In this document: piece after piece, positions 32,085 through 41,563 of the stretch
Position numbering within the stretch: position 1 is the first letter of the stretch
Layout: each line of letters opens with the position of its first letter
NCBI GenBank assembly: GCA_018613035.1
Contig: JAGGRA010000005.1
Span: 62,001-126,000, forward strand
Reading direction: 5' to 3'
From: Pseudomonas sp. ISL-84
Lineage (GTDB): Bacteria > Bacillota > Bacilli > Bacillales > Cytobacillaceae
DNA: 64,000 bases
Notes under the pieces: generated by a model
Databases searched by the model: none
The model's input: only the letters and a program-made list of their open reading frames with translations
What the model was told of the DNA's origin: nothing
Translations under genes and position numbers: made by a program

Positions 32085-35000
32085 TCATAAAAGTTTATAT
32101 GTTTTCTCTAACTGTATTTCTTCTTGAATTTCCCCATTTTTTACAACGTAAATATAAACGAAAGGTTCAATACCGATATAATCATCGTAAGGAAACTCTT
32201 CTAAAAGGCTGGACAAAGATTCTGTTACTATAATAAACCGTATTTCTTCCTTTTGGCCCTCACTAGTAAAATCAATAAGACCAAAAGCATTTCTCTTTTG
32301 GATATTGAGTCTTCCATTTTGGTATTCATATTCTTTTACTTTTTGAAATACATCTTCTGGGATTACTCTGCCTGTCTGTATAGTAGGTTCTAGGACCAAT
32401 TGGGCAATTCGTTTAATTGGTTGTAATTGTATGCTGCGCTCTCTTTCTATATCGTCTAATCGTTCACGGCTTCGTTCCTCTAGGTCTTCAATTTGTGTAT
32501 ATGTTTGATTAATTAAAGCACTATTTTTATTATCGAAATTGTTTTGCTCATACTGAAAAAAGCGATTTTGAAGAGTAGTCATTTGTTCCTCAAAAGATTT
32601 ACGTAAATACACACTCTTTTTATTAACATAATCATCTCTCTTCATTTGGACCCCTTGCAAAAGCCTACGTGCTTGCATAATAGCCTCTCTCTTGAAAGAT
32701 GTATCTTTTTCTATTCCATTTGTGTCTATTACTTCAAATGGCTCAGTAAATAAGCAGAATGGATCGATTTGAATCCACTCACCCGATTCCCGTTTTCCTA
32801 AAAGCATAAGAGAACGTTCTAACTCTCTTCCTGTCCCATCTACTATACTTACTTGATCTAACTCAACAGTAACTCGCTCATTTACATTTGCTTTAACACG
32901 ACAAGCAGGAATGGCAACTTGCTGAACTTCAGTGCTTGCCAATTCTAATGCCAGTTTATAAAGCGGATGATCATTTTGTAATAAAGGTGTTTCTTCCGTT
33001 TCTTTTCGAGTGCTTAACGTAAAGCGAATCGATTCATCCGAATTCAATGGTATCCCGCGTTTTTTTGCTAATTCTCGGATATTTTTTGGAAAACGGTCAA
33101 TTCTTCCTATTGTCTCATCAGAAGAAAGATGGAGACGAATTCGTGTTTCTTCAAACTGTGTTACTACAAATTCACTATACACTCTTGATGGCAAACTATT
33201 GATGGAAATCTCTTGGTATGCTCTCCGCATTCCCGGAAGGTCAAAGCTCTCCTCGTCCATCCTCTCTTGTTTGGCTAATTCTAATAGCCTTTTATGCTCT
33301 TCTGAGAGTGTTTTTTCCATACGTGCAATGAGTTCATCTAAGTTTTCCCTACCACTTATTGCCTGTTCCATTAAATCTGAAAGATCGACACCTTGTTCCT
33401 TTAATACATCACCAATAAAGTCATATACTAGCTCTTGTCCTAAGTCATTTCGCATTTGTTCCATTTTCTCTAGTAGACGAACCAAAACATCTCCTTCACG
33501 TGTATTGGATGCCACTAAGTTAAAGATGAATACTTCATTTTTTTGTCCTATACGATGGATACGGCCCATCCGTTGTTCGAGTCGATTGGGATTCCACGGT
33601 ATATCATAATTAATCATTTGATTACAAAACTGCAAGTTGATTGATTCTCCACCAGCATCAGTAGCCAGCATAATTTGTAATTCATTACGAAACTTTTCTA
33701 CTTCAGAGCGCCGCTGGTCCATCGAAAAATTCCCTACTATTTTTGCTATCTCTGGTACATGAGCTAGTAATTTCTTTTCTAAGTAATACAAAGTATCTTT
33801 TGATTCGGTAAAAATTAATATCTTTTCTTCTTTTGCTAACAGTCCGTTCTTTCCAAAAAGAGTTTGTTCTAATTCAATATATTTTCGTTCTACATCTTGC
33901 TGACGGATCCAATTTGCTTTTTCAACTAAGCGACCCAGTACGTCAATTTCGAGCTGCAATTCCTCTAAATTAAGTGTTTCGGTTTCTCCTTCTAACTGCA
34001 TTTCCAATTCTTCTTGTTCATCTTCAGATAAATCTTCAAAGTCTTCACTATCGACTTGCTGAAATTGTTGCTGATTATATAAAACAGCCTCAAGTCTTTC
34101 TTTTCGACGTAATAATGAAAGATAAATGGCATCTAATGAAGAACTTAACCTGCGTTGAAGAATCATCATTGCAAATGCTACATTGGGTTTATTATTCTGT
34201 TTTGCCCGGTTAAAATGTTCGCGAACATATTCAGTAACTTCTTCGTAAAGCTCCTGCTCTTCAAGACTTAATTCAAATGAGATTGTTTTGGTGGTACGCT
34301 TAGGAAAGAGAGGTGTTCCATTGAAATTTACCATCGACTCTTTTAAACGACGAATCACAAAAGGATTACTTTTCTCATACATGGATTCTCCACTATTTAG
34401 ACGGGAAAAGATGTCATGATCAACCAAACTCATTAAATGGCGAAAGTTCTCCTTATCCCCTTTATGCGGTGTAGCGGTGAGGAGTAAACAATGTTCTGTA
34501 TGTCGCAATAGGGCCTCGCCTAGTTGATACATCTTTGTACGCTGAATTTTTTTCTTTTTTACACCGTGAGTATAGGCCGCCATCTTATGTGCCTCATCCA
34601 CAATGACTAGATCAAATTGAGTTTTTAAGATTAGCGACTTAATTTCTTCTCTTGATGCCCAATATACAGAAGAAATTACTTTATCATAAGCTTCAAACGG
34701 ATTGATTTCATTAGAATTGTTTAAAAGGGAGCGAGTAACAATCGTAAAGTCCTCTCCAAACTTATCCTTTAACTCTTCTTGCCATTGCTTTAAAACTAAT
34801 GGCGGAACAAGGATAAGTATCCGTTCAGCACTTTGTCTTGCTAACAGTTCACGAATGAGCATTCCAGACATAATTGTTTTACCCGCTCCCGGATCATCTG
34901 CTAACAAATAGCGCACTTGAGGTGATTGCAACATCCGACTATACACGGCTTCAATCTGATGCGGCAAAGGAATGATTTTCTTATTCCCTCTTGCTCTTGA

Positions 35001-35261
35001 TTGAGAGTATCTCTCGTCTGTTTTCAAAATATAATATTGTAGGTAATGTTGCAGACGATCTGGATTAAAGTTAGAATCCTCCTGATGAATCTTTTCCAAT
35101 TGTTCCAACTGATACTGCTCCAAATATCTATCAAAATACTTGTTTGTACTCCTACCGATTGATTCAACCAAATACAGGTCATCATCAATTTGCTCACAAT
35201 TTTTGATCTCCACAATCTCTGGCCAAAAAGGACCTTTAATAATTTCTCCGACCTTTAACAA
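32085..35261 (-). CDS. SNF2-family helicase of the BREX operon (BrxHII-like)
   Basis: The 1058-aa protein has a complete SNF2-type motor: Walker A LLADDPGAGKT (about residue 120), DEAH box in LVIVDEAHKMA (about 222), LLLTATPHKGD (about 265), and helicase C motif GRIHRIGQ (about 570). A long coiled C-terminal region follows. It takes the place where type 1 BREX has brxL. SNF2 helicases called BrxHII occur in BREX types 3 and 5, and DrmD of DISARM is similar, so a DNA-translocating role in phage exclusion is likely. The TTG start follows ggagggg by 7 nt. A hairpin lies between it and pglZ. Confidence 0.85.
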   Translation of the reverse strand: MLKVGEIIKGPFWPEIVEIKNCEQIDDDLYLVESIGRSTNKYFDRYLEQYQLEQLEKIHQEDSNFNPDRLQHYLQYYILKTDERYSQSRARGNKKIIPLPHQIEAVYSRMLQSPQVRYLLADDPGAGKTIMSGMLIRELLARQSAERILILVPPLVLKQWQEELKDKFGEDFTIVTRSLLNNSNEINPFEAYDKVISSVYWASREEIKSLILKTQFDLVIVDEAHKMAAYTHGVKKKKIQRTKMYQLGEALLRHTEHCLLLTATPHKGDKENFRHLMSLVDHDIFSRLNSGESMYEKSNPFVIRRLKESMVNFNGTPLFPKRTTKTISFELSLEEQELYEEVTEYVREHFNRAKQNNKPNVAFAMMILQRRLSSSLDAIYLSLLRRKERLEAVLYNQQQFQQVDSEDFEDLSEDEQEELEMQLEGETETLNLEELQLEIDVLGRLVEKANWIRQQDVERKYIELEQTLFGKNGLLAKEEKILIFTESKDTLYYLEKKLLAHVPEIAKIVGNFSMDQRRSEVEKFRNELQIMLATDAGGESINLQFCNQMINYDIPWNPNRLEQRMGRIHRIGQKNEVFIFNLVASNTREGDVLVRLLEKMEQMRNDLGQELVYDFIGDVLKEQGVDLSDLMEQAISGRENLDELIARMEKTLSEEHKRLLELAKQERMDEESFDLPGMRRAYQEISINSLPSRVYSEFVVTQFEETRIRLHLSSDETIGRIDRFPKNIRELAKKRGIPLNSDESIRFTLSTRKETEETPLLQNDHPLYKLALELASTEVQQVAIPACRVKANVNERVTVELDQVSIVDGTGRELERSLMLLGKRESGEWIQIDPFCLFTEPFEVIDTNGIEKDTSFKREAIMQARRLLQGVQMKRDDYVNKKSVYLRKSFEEQMTTLQNRFFQYEQNNFDNKNSALINQTYTQIEDLEERSRERLDDIERERSIQLQPIKRIAQLVLEPTIQTGRVIPEDVFQKVKEYEYQNGRLNIQKRNAFGLIDFTSEGQKEEIRFIIVTESLSSLLEEFPYDDYIGIEPFVYIYVVKNGEIQEEIQLEKTYKLL

Positions 35262-35285
35262 CGATTAACCCCTCCCTATGGAAAA

Positions 35286-35313
35286 ACCCGTCAAGCTCTT
35301 TTGCAAGACAGGT
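35286..35313 (-). terminator. Terminator-like hairpin between pglZ and helicase
   Basis: ACCTGTC and GACGGGT (leftward sense) pair with one mismatch around a partly paired loop and are followed by TTTTT. It is intercistronic, so partial termination is possible. Confidence 0.5.
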
Positions 35314-35321
35314 TCTAACTT

Positions 35322-37829
35322 TTAGTACAATGCTTCGTACATTCGAATCGTAAATGTTTCTTCTTTATAAAATTCTATACTTTTATCTTGTACAGTCTCT
35401 ATCTTTAACGTACATGGTTGGCCCAAAGTGTAATAAGTTTCGGCTAAATTAAAAATCAGCTTCTCTGTACGTTGAGGATTATCTCCAGTTAAGTTAAAAG
35501 TATATTCTATTTCATTTGATATCCGTTCATTGTCTATATAAAATGCCGCCTTAATCTTACGTGGTAAGTAATCACTAGAAATACTTTCTTCTTGATAAAA
35601 AGTGACAGGTACACGGAAGTTTGTAATCACTTTATCTAACATGGCGACACTTACACCAACTAATTCAGCACGATCCGTACGGCGGTACTCAATAAGCGGA
35701 ATAATTCTTTCTTGCGGCATAGCTCCACCATGAATGAATTGTAATCCTCCTCCGCCAGTAAAACGGTTAATTCCCTTTGCTATTACGGCTTCTACTTCAC
35801 TTAATTCTGATTGCTTATCGTTTAGCTTTACCGCTCCTTCTGGAATGGTTAATCCTTGTCCCAAAGCAAATCGACGATTTCCTTCAATAATGTTCCCATT
35901 TACGGCTTCTATCTTTACATCAGCTTCAATTTTAGGGTATTGGAATAAGAAACCGTGATCAGATGTGATAAAGATTCTTTTTGCTTGCAATCGTGAAAGC
36001 CGATCTATCGTACGTTCTAAATCCTTTATTGCTTTTTCCGCTGCTACATATGTATCTCGCTCAGATTTTTTCGAATCACCTATAGCATCGATCACATCAT
36101 GGTATAAATAGACAAGACGTTTTCCTTTAAATTTGGAGTCAGCCTCCGTTTGAGTCCAGTTTTCAAACTCTTCCCAACGATAAGCAACAGCGTCTGGATT
36201 TACCTTCTGTAAAATCTTGGACCTGTTTACTGTACCGTTTGTCGGTTCACCATCAGCATAGACGATTTTATTTTCACCAATAGTCAGTTTACGGTGCGGT
36301 AGCAAAGAAGCCATTCCTAACTGCGTATATGTCGGAAGACTAGCAAGCATTGGCGATATACTAGCTTCGCCATTGACACGTTTATTTAGGTGATCACAAA
36401 GCTCAAAACCAACCTCATAGCGAAGTGCGTCCGAAATAATGACGAATACCCTTGTCGATTCCTTATCTAAGATTGGCTGTATGGTTCTTTTAAAGAATCT
36501 ATTCTGCAAAGGAATTTTAGAAGATTGCTCATTAGCAAGTATATAATTTGTTTCATCACCTATTTTTCGTAAATAGACGTTTTCATACCAATTAGTAAGA
36601 ACTTCCGCGATCGACTCTACATAATCTCTTTGCTCAAGTCTGGTATAAGCTTGCATAAAGTGACGATAAGCATGATCAATGGTGTGAAGTCTTGCAGCAT
36701 ATTGCCCATATAACTCTTCACGTGTATCATACCTTGTTAGGAACTCTTTGTATTCAGTTAATCGCACCGCCTCCAATAATGTCCGGTATAACCCAGCTAT
36801 TTTGGATTTACGTCCCCAGTGAGTGTTTAAGCGATAAGAAATCCTTTCTTTCCAAGCTTCAAAATTTATTGTCTTATGCTGTAATTCTTCGATTACTTTT
36901 TCAATAAGTATTATATCAACTAACGGGAATGTTGTTGTCTTATCAAATCGATCAATAGATGTTTCTAGGAAGTGATTTCGTAAATGAAAATTACTTCCTA
37001 TATTCCTTATATACCCTTCCAGTACCACAACTTCTTCTGCCTTCCCCCGCATCCAATCATCGATAAATAAAGCACAGATATTGGCACGAATAGTAGAATA
37101 TTTTTCATCTAGTGACTTAATAGAAACTACTGCATCTCTTGAAAAATGGGAATATAATAGCTGTTCCATCAAGTGTCGTAACGTTCTCTGTTCATCTGAA
37201 AGATGCAACCCAAAATACTGCTCCAATAGTTCCCACATGCGGTTAATTGAGAATAACTTGCTAATTTTCTTATAGGTACTATTTTGGTCCTCTTCCAAAC
37301 CATCAAGCAGGAGATTCTTTGCAATATATGAAATATGAGAAGAAGGTGAACTTGTGAGCACAGCTAGTACCGCTGTTTCAACCTCTTCTTCTTTAGGAGA
37401 AGGATTAACTACTTTATTTAATTTCCCTCTCCGTTCCTTACTATTAAAAAAAGCTGAATAACGGTTGGCCACCGTACGTAAAATTACATCTTCTACACCC
37501 AGCTGTTCTGACCAAATGGCAATTTGATCTGCTTTAAATTCAGATCCATAAAAAAGAATATCTAATAAAAAGTTCTCTTCATCAGCAGGTCTTGAAAAAG
37601 GAGCATACAATAAATATGACCTTTTAGGATGCACAATCTCTATTTCAATTTTCAAATTAAAAAAATTATTTGCAGTTATTTCTAGTACAGTTACGTCTTC
37701 ATTTGCTAATGATTCTGTTAAAGACTCTACAGTTTCTTGTCCAGCAGAGTCATACCAAAAGACAACAGCTCGTTCTTTATTATTTTTCTCATCACGAATC
37801 CGCTCACGAACCAATTCAATTACATCCAT
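35322..37829 (-). CDS. pglZ: BREX protein PglZ, alkaline phosphatase-like
   Basis: The 835-aa protein has a helical N-terminal half and a PglZ domain of the alkaline phosphatase superfamily. VFVIISDALRYEVGFEL (about residue 465) holds the metal-binding Asp, and FITSDHGFLFQYPKI (about 625) holds the distal Asp-His. These residues are intact. PglZ is essential for BREX defence and self-DNA methylation; the exact reaction is unsettled in the family. Length is close to type 1 PglZ proteins (about 830-860). It lies between pglX and the helicase in one leftward operon. Confidence 0.93.
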   Translation of the reverse strand: MDVIELVRERIRDEKNNKERAVVFWYDSAGQETVESLTESLANEDVTVLEITANNFFNLKIEIEIVHPKRSYLLYAPFSRPADEENFLLDILFYGSEFKADQIAIWSEQLGVEDVILRTVANRYSAFFNSKERRGKLNKVVNPSPKEEEVETAVLAVLTSSPSSHISYIAKNLLLDGLEEDQNSTYKKISKLFSINRMWELLEQYFGLHLSDEQRTLRHLMEQLLYSHFSRDAVVSIKSLDEKYSTIRANICALFIDDWMRGKAEEVVVLEGYIRNIGSNFHLRNHFLETSIDRFDKTTTFPLVDIILIEKVIEELQHKTINFEAWKERISYRLNTHWGRKSKIAGLYRTLLEAVRLTEYKEFLTRYDTREELYGQYAARLHTIDHAYRHFMQAYTRLEQRDYVESIAEVLTNWYENVYLRKIGDETNYILANEQSSKIPLQNRFFKRTIQPILDKESTRVFVIISDALRYEVGFELCDHLNKRVNGEASISPMLASLPTYTQLGMASLLPHRKLTIGENKIVYADGEPTNGTVNRSKILQKVNPDAVAYRWEEFENWTQTEADSKFKGKRLVYLYHDVIDAIGDSKKSERDTYVAAEKAIKDLERTIDRLSRLQAKRIFITSDHGFLFQYPKIEADVKIEAVNGNIIEGNRRFALGQGLTIPEGAVKLNDKQSELSEVEAVIAKGINRFTGGGGLQFIHGGAMPQERIIPLIEYRRTDRAELVGVSVAMLDKVITNFRVPVTFYQEESISSDYLPRKIKAAFYIDNERISNEIEYTFNLTGDNPQRTEKLIFNLAETYYTLGQPCTLKIETVQDKSIEFYKEETFTIRMYEALY

Positions 37830-37914
37830 TTTTTCACCTCTTTTTAACTGTAGTAAACAGACTCTAAATAGCTAAGTATATTTTACCAAATCAAAGGGAG
37901 TTTGCCGAAAATAT

Positions 37915-37954
37915 AAAAGCCCACCGTAAGCCTCATTGTAAAAGTGACGGTGGG
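37915..37954 (-). terminator. Terminator-like hairpin between pglX and pglZ region
   Basis: CCCACCGT (37920-37927) and ACGGTGGG (37947-37954) form a perfect 8-bp stem with TTTT following on the leftward strand. It lies between pglX and pglZ. Confidence 0.65.
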
Positions 37955-37983
37955 TACTAATACTTTGAAATTAATAATCCTTG

Positions 37984-40900
37984 TTATTTAATCTTTGCTA
38001 GTACTTTGTCAAATTTTTCATAATTCACTTTCACACCATCATCTAAATCAATGCTAATTTGTTCATTAGCATATTCAGCCAACTTTTTATCAAATCCAAG
38101 CAATTCCTCTAAACGTTTTTGAAATACTGTTTTCCGCTTCTCAAGGTCGCGTTTCTCAGTCGCAGTTAAACTTGGATTTACAATACGTAAATTTATTGCT
38201 GCAATTTCATTGTTATATTTAGCTTGAATTTCTTGTAGATGCTCAAAACGGATTGTTGCCATAGTATCGGCCTGATACCGGTGCATGTAAATTAGTGTAC
38301 GTAACCCTTTTTGTTTTCCAGAATCGACAAGCCAATAAACAGGGCGTTTTTGATATACTTGGCAATGATCTTTAAAAAACTCATCTAAGAAATAACGGCG
38401 CAAACGTTCTTCTGCTGTTTCATTTCTTTTTAATACGAGAGATTCTGCTAACCATTGTAAGTTTACTTCCACGGTTTCTTCCCCAAAAATAATGGCCAAA
38501 AATTCTCGTAAACGAGCAACGATATCATTATCGAAATAATGTTCGTCTGTTATTTGAATTAAGCCAAATTTGTCGGGAATGAAATTATCAAATCTCTTAT
38601 CAACCCATTCTCCTCCGGCATATACAAGACCTTCAATATTTAGTGAATATCTCCCCATTATGCAACCAATAAAATAGGATAAAAATGATTTTGAATCACT
38701 GATTCGTTCGCCCAAACGAATTGTAATATCCTTGCCCTCTACTTCTGGCGATACTTCATCTTCTAACCCATATAAATTAATAAAAATACTATTTAATTCT
38801 TCTTCGATTTTTTTTAGTTCGTGCATTTGAGCTTTGGTATGAGTTACCCATGTATCAAAAGTATCTTCTAGCCTATTTCTATCTTCCTTATATGATAAAA
38901 ATGGATGCCTTTTAAAGTTCCAAGAAGATTCATAAGAGTCCCAATCCACTTTCGATATGTGAATTGCCTTATTTACTAACATTTTAATCTTAGTGTTAAT
39001 TTCATCATTCTCATTAACTTTATAAGGTAGCCTTGCTATAATCCCTTGATCAAAGTTAATAGTTGAAGAAAGTTGTTGAGAAAACATAAATGAAATTTTA
39101 GAATTTAAAAATCCTAGTAGGGCAATTGTTTTGTCGTGATTATTTGAAAACACAGCCATGCCAGCATTACTGAACAAAAAACCAATAGGAGAAAATCGAA
39201 CTGCAAGTTTTGAACTTGAAATAGCTGTCCAAGTGATACCATCACGGAAATAAAAAGACTCATTCTTTACTACAAACTCATAATTCCCATTTAAATATGG
39301 GTATCTTTTAATAATATATTCCTTAATTTCTTCTCCGTTGTTTTTCCAGTTAACCACATACTCTTGATTTCCATACCACTTTCTAAACGTTCCACCTTTG
39401 TTGAATGGGAACCATTTTTTATTGCTAACTAATGCTTCGTCAGCATTAGTACAATTAAAAGCAATAGAATCTAAACTTGTTTCGTGCCACAATCGTAAAA
39501 ATCGTTCATTATCTGCTGTCGCCATTCCTTGTTTAGGGTCTGCAATATCAGAAAGTTTAGGGTTTGTTTCAAAAATTTCTCTAACTTTGTCTGTGGCCCA
39601 ATATGCAAATGGTGTTCCCGGAATACTTTTAAAACCTTCTTGTTTTTTTATGTGGTTTCTTTTCGCCTCGAAAAATTTAGACTCTTTTTCTTTTAAAGAA
39701 TCAACCTCACCTTGTTTATCAATTAACCTTTTATACGTTCCCTTAAAACCTTCCACATTGGTTTTTCGTAATACAAAAGTAACAGTGCCAAAATCAGAAC
39801 CAAAAATCCCTCTACCTAGATGTATTAAACTAAAAAATAATGTATTATTTACAAGTTCATTTCTTAACTTCTCATAACTTGAAAGAAACATCCATGAAGG
39901 AATATTAATCATTGCTGAAATTCCATTGTTTTTCATAAACTTTAATGTTCTTTCCATAATTACTGTGCTTAAATCTTTCTTAGTATTATTGAAATTTTTC
40001 TTTAAGTAATTTTGAAGATTTTTATTCATACCTTTAGAACCCATATAGGGAGGATTTGTTACTACAATATCATACTCTTTAGATAACACTTTTTCTTGTT
40101 TTAATAAAGTTATGAATTGCGGTACTTGTTCATAAGCTTGATAGGTTTCCGTCGTCAACTGTACGTTTTCAAGCTCATCAACTCTTCTTATATATATATC
40201 CAAATTATATTCATTCGGAAGAAGTATTGAACCCTTATTTTTTGCATCATGAAACTTATCAATTATTGAAGAAATCTCTTTTCTTTCATTTTCATCATGC
40301 CCAAGCAGTTGTGCAAGACCTTCTTTGTGTAATTCATTAGATTCTTGTATCGAAAATAAATTTAGAGAAACTTGCTTTCTGAAAATTCTTCTCGATTTCT
40401 CTCTTGCCTTCATCATTAATGCAAATGAAGCCAACTGTGTAGCCCTATCATCGATATCTAGTCCATATAGATTCTTCTCTAAAATTATTTGTGGAATGTC
40501 ACTATTAGGATATCCAGCCTCTTCATACATTTGATACAATAAATCAAACGCATATATAAGTATGTGACCAGATCCGACACAAGGGTCAATTATCGTAATT
40601 TCCTCTAAATTTATATTTTTATAACGAATTTTTTCTAATTTTTCTTTTACCTCTTTATCTTGTTCAGCAGGTTCTATATAATAGCGCAATTTATCTTTTA
40701 ACGGTGAGTTAGGATTGGATTCTAACCACAATTGACCTAAAGAGTTCTCTACCATATACTGAACAATCCACTTCGGGGTGAAAAGTTGCGTTGCTGCAGG
40801 AATATCATATTTCTCTATCTTTTTATTCTTTTTTAATTTAGCAAACACTTTGTCTTTAGGCTCTGAATTGTAAAATTGATAAAGCCAACCGATTACTTCC

Positions 40901-41511
40901 ACTTCTCTAAAGCTTTCTGTTAATTCATCATTTGAAACTAATTTATTGATAACCGACTCACTGTCTAATAAAAAGTCTGGAAGTAATAATTCAGTATAAT
41001 CATTTATTTTTTCAAACATAAATGGCAAGATTGTGTTTAGGGCATTGCATTGCGCTATGAATAACTTACGATATGTCTCCTCAATCTCTCCCTTACGAAA
41101 TAAGTCCTTAATCTGCGCTATGTCAATACCTAAATCCATTGTTTCAAATTCAGCTACGATATCAGGCTCCGCTCTGCCTGTGCTGCTTGATAATACATTT
41201 ATTCGTTCGGGAAGGTATTCGTTCACTTCCATAAAACGGATCGAAATGATGCGGTTAAACCACGTGTATGCCACTTCCTCGATGAGGTGGTCATATCCCT
41301 TGATCCTTAGCTGCTTATCTAGTGATGTTATGCTCGATTTTAACCGTAAATCCTGTTCAGTATTATTTACGATTAACTTTCCGTTTATCTCCTGTATTTC
41401 TAATTCTTTGGTTACTGAGACTATTCCATACTTTTTTGCACGCAATGCTACTTTTTCAAGCAGGTCTCTCCTAGCAGAAACGGCAAAGTTTTTTAACTCT
41501 GATTTATTCAT
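37984..41511 (-). CDS. pglX: BREX adenine-specific DNA methyltransferase PglX
   Basis: A 1175-aa N6-adenine methyltransferase. The SAM motif I is IDPCVGSGHILIYAFD near residue 307, and the catalytic motif IV is VVTNPPYMGSKG near 486. A target-recognition region and a large C-terminal helical part follow. It marks host DNA at a non-palindromic site so that BREX excludes only unmarked phage DNA. Length is that of type 1 PglX, and no truncation or homopolymer tract suggesting phase variation is seen. It lies third from the end in the brxA-to-helicase operon. The recognition sequence cannot be read from the protein by eye. Confidence 0.95.
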   Translation of the reverse strand: MNKSELKNFAVSARRDLLEKVALRAKKYGIVSVTKELEIQEINGKLIVNNTEQDLRLKSSITSLDKQLRIKGYDHLIEEVAYTWFNRIISIRFMEVNEYLPERINVLSSSTGRAEPDIVAEFETMDLGIDIAQIKDLFRKGEIEETYRKLFIAQCNALNTILPFMFEKINDYTELLLPDFLLDSESVINKLVSNDELTESFREVEVIGWLYQFYNSEPKDKVFAKLKKNKKIEKYDIPAATQLFTPKWIVQYMVENSLGQLWLESNPNSPLKDKLRYYIEPAEQDKEVKEKLEKIRYKNINLEEITIIDPCVGSGHILIYAFDLLYQMYEEAGYPNSDIPQIILEKNLYGLDIDDRATQLASFALMMKAREKSRRIFRKQVSLNLFSIQESNELHKEGLAQLLGHDENERKEISSIIDKFHDAKNKGSILLPNEYNLDIYIRRVDELENVQLTTETYQAYEQVPQFITLLKQEKVLSKEYDIVVTNPPYMGSKGMNKNLQNYLKKNFNNTKKDLSTVIMERTLKFMKNNGISAMINIPSWMFLSSYEKLRNELVNNTLFFSLIHLGRGIFGSDFGTVTFVLRKTNVEGFKGTYKRLIDKQGEVDSLKEKESKFFEAKRNHIKKQEGFKSIPGTPFAYWATDKVREIFETNPKLSDIADPKQGMATADNERFLRLWHETSLDSIAFNCTNADEALVSNKKWFPFNKGGTFRKWYGNQEYVVNWKNNGEEIKEYIIKRYPYLNGNYEFVVKNESFYFRDGITWTAISSSKLAVRFSPIGFLFSNAGMAVFSNNHDKTIALLGFLNSKISFMFSQQLSSTINFDQGIIARLPYKVNENDEINTKIKMLVNKAIHISKVDWDSYESSWNFKRHPFLSYKEDRNRLEDTFDTWVTHTKAQMHELKKIEEELNSIFINLYGLEDEVSPEVEGKDITIRLGERISDSKSFLSYFIGCIMGRYSLNIEGLVYAGGEWVDKRFDNFIPDKFGLIQITDEHYFDNDIVARLREFLAIIFGEETVEVNLQWLAESLVLKRNETAEERLRRYFLDEFFKDHCQVYQKRPVYWLVDSGKQKGLRTLIYMHRYQADTMATIRFEHLQEIQAKYNNEIAAINLRIVNPSLTATEKRDLEKRKTVFQKRLEELLGFDKKLAEYANEQISIDLDDGVKVNYEKFDKVLAKIK

Positions 41512-41536
41512 CTTCCATTACTCCTTCTATAAATAA

Positions 41537-41559
41537 AAACAGGTCTTAAAGACCCGTTT
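41537..41559 (-). terminator. Terminator-like hairpin between brxC and pglX
   Basis: AAACAGGTC and GACCCGTTT pair with one mismatch around a 5-nt loop; on the leftward strand TTTAT follows. It is the first of three such hairpins inside the BREX operon. Confidence 0.6.
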
Positions 41560-41563
41560 CTAT

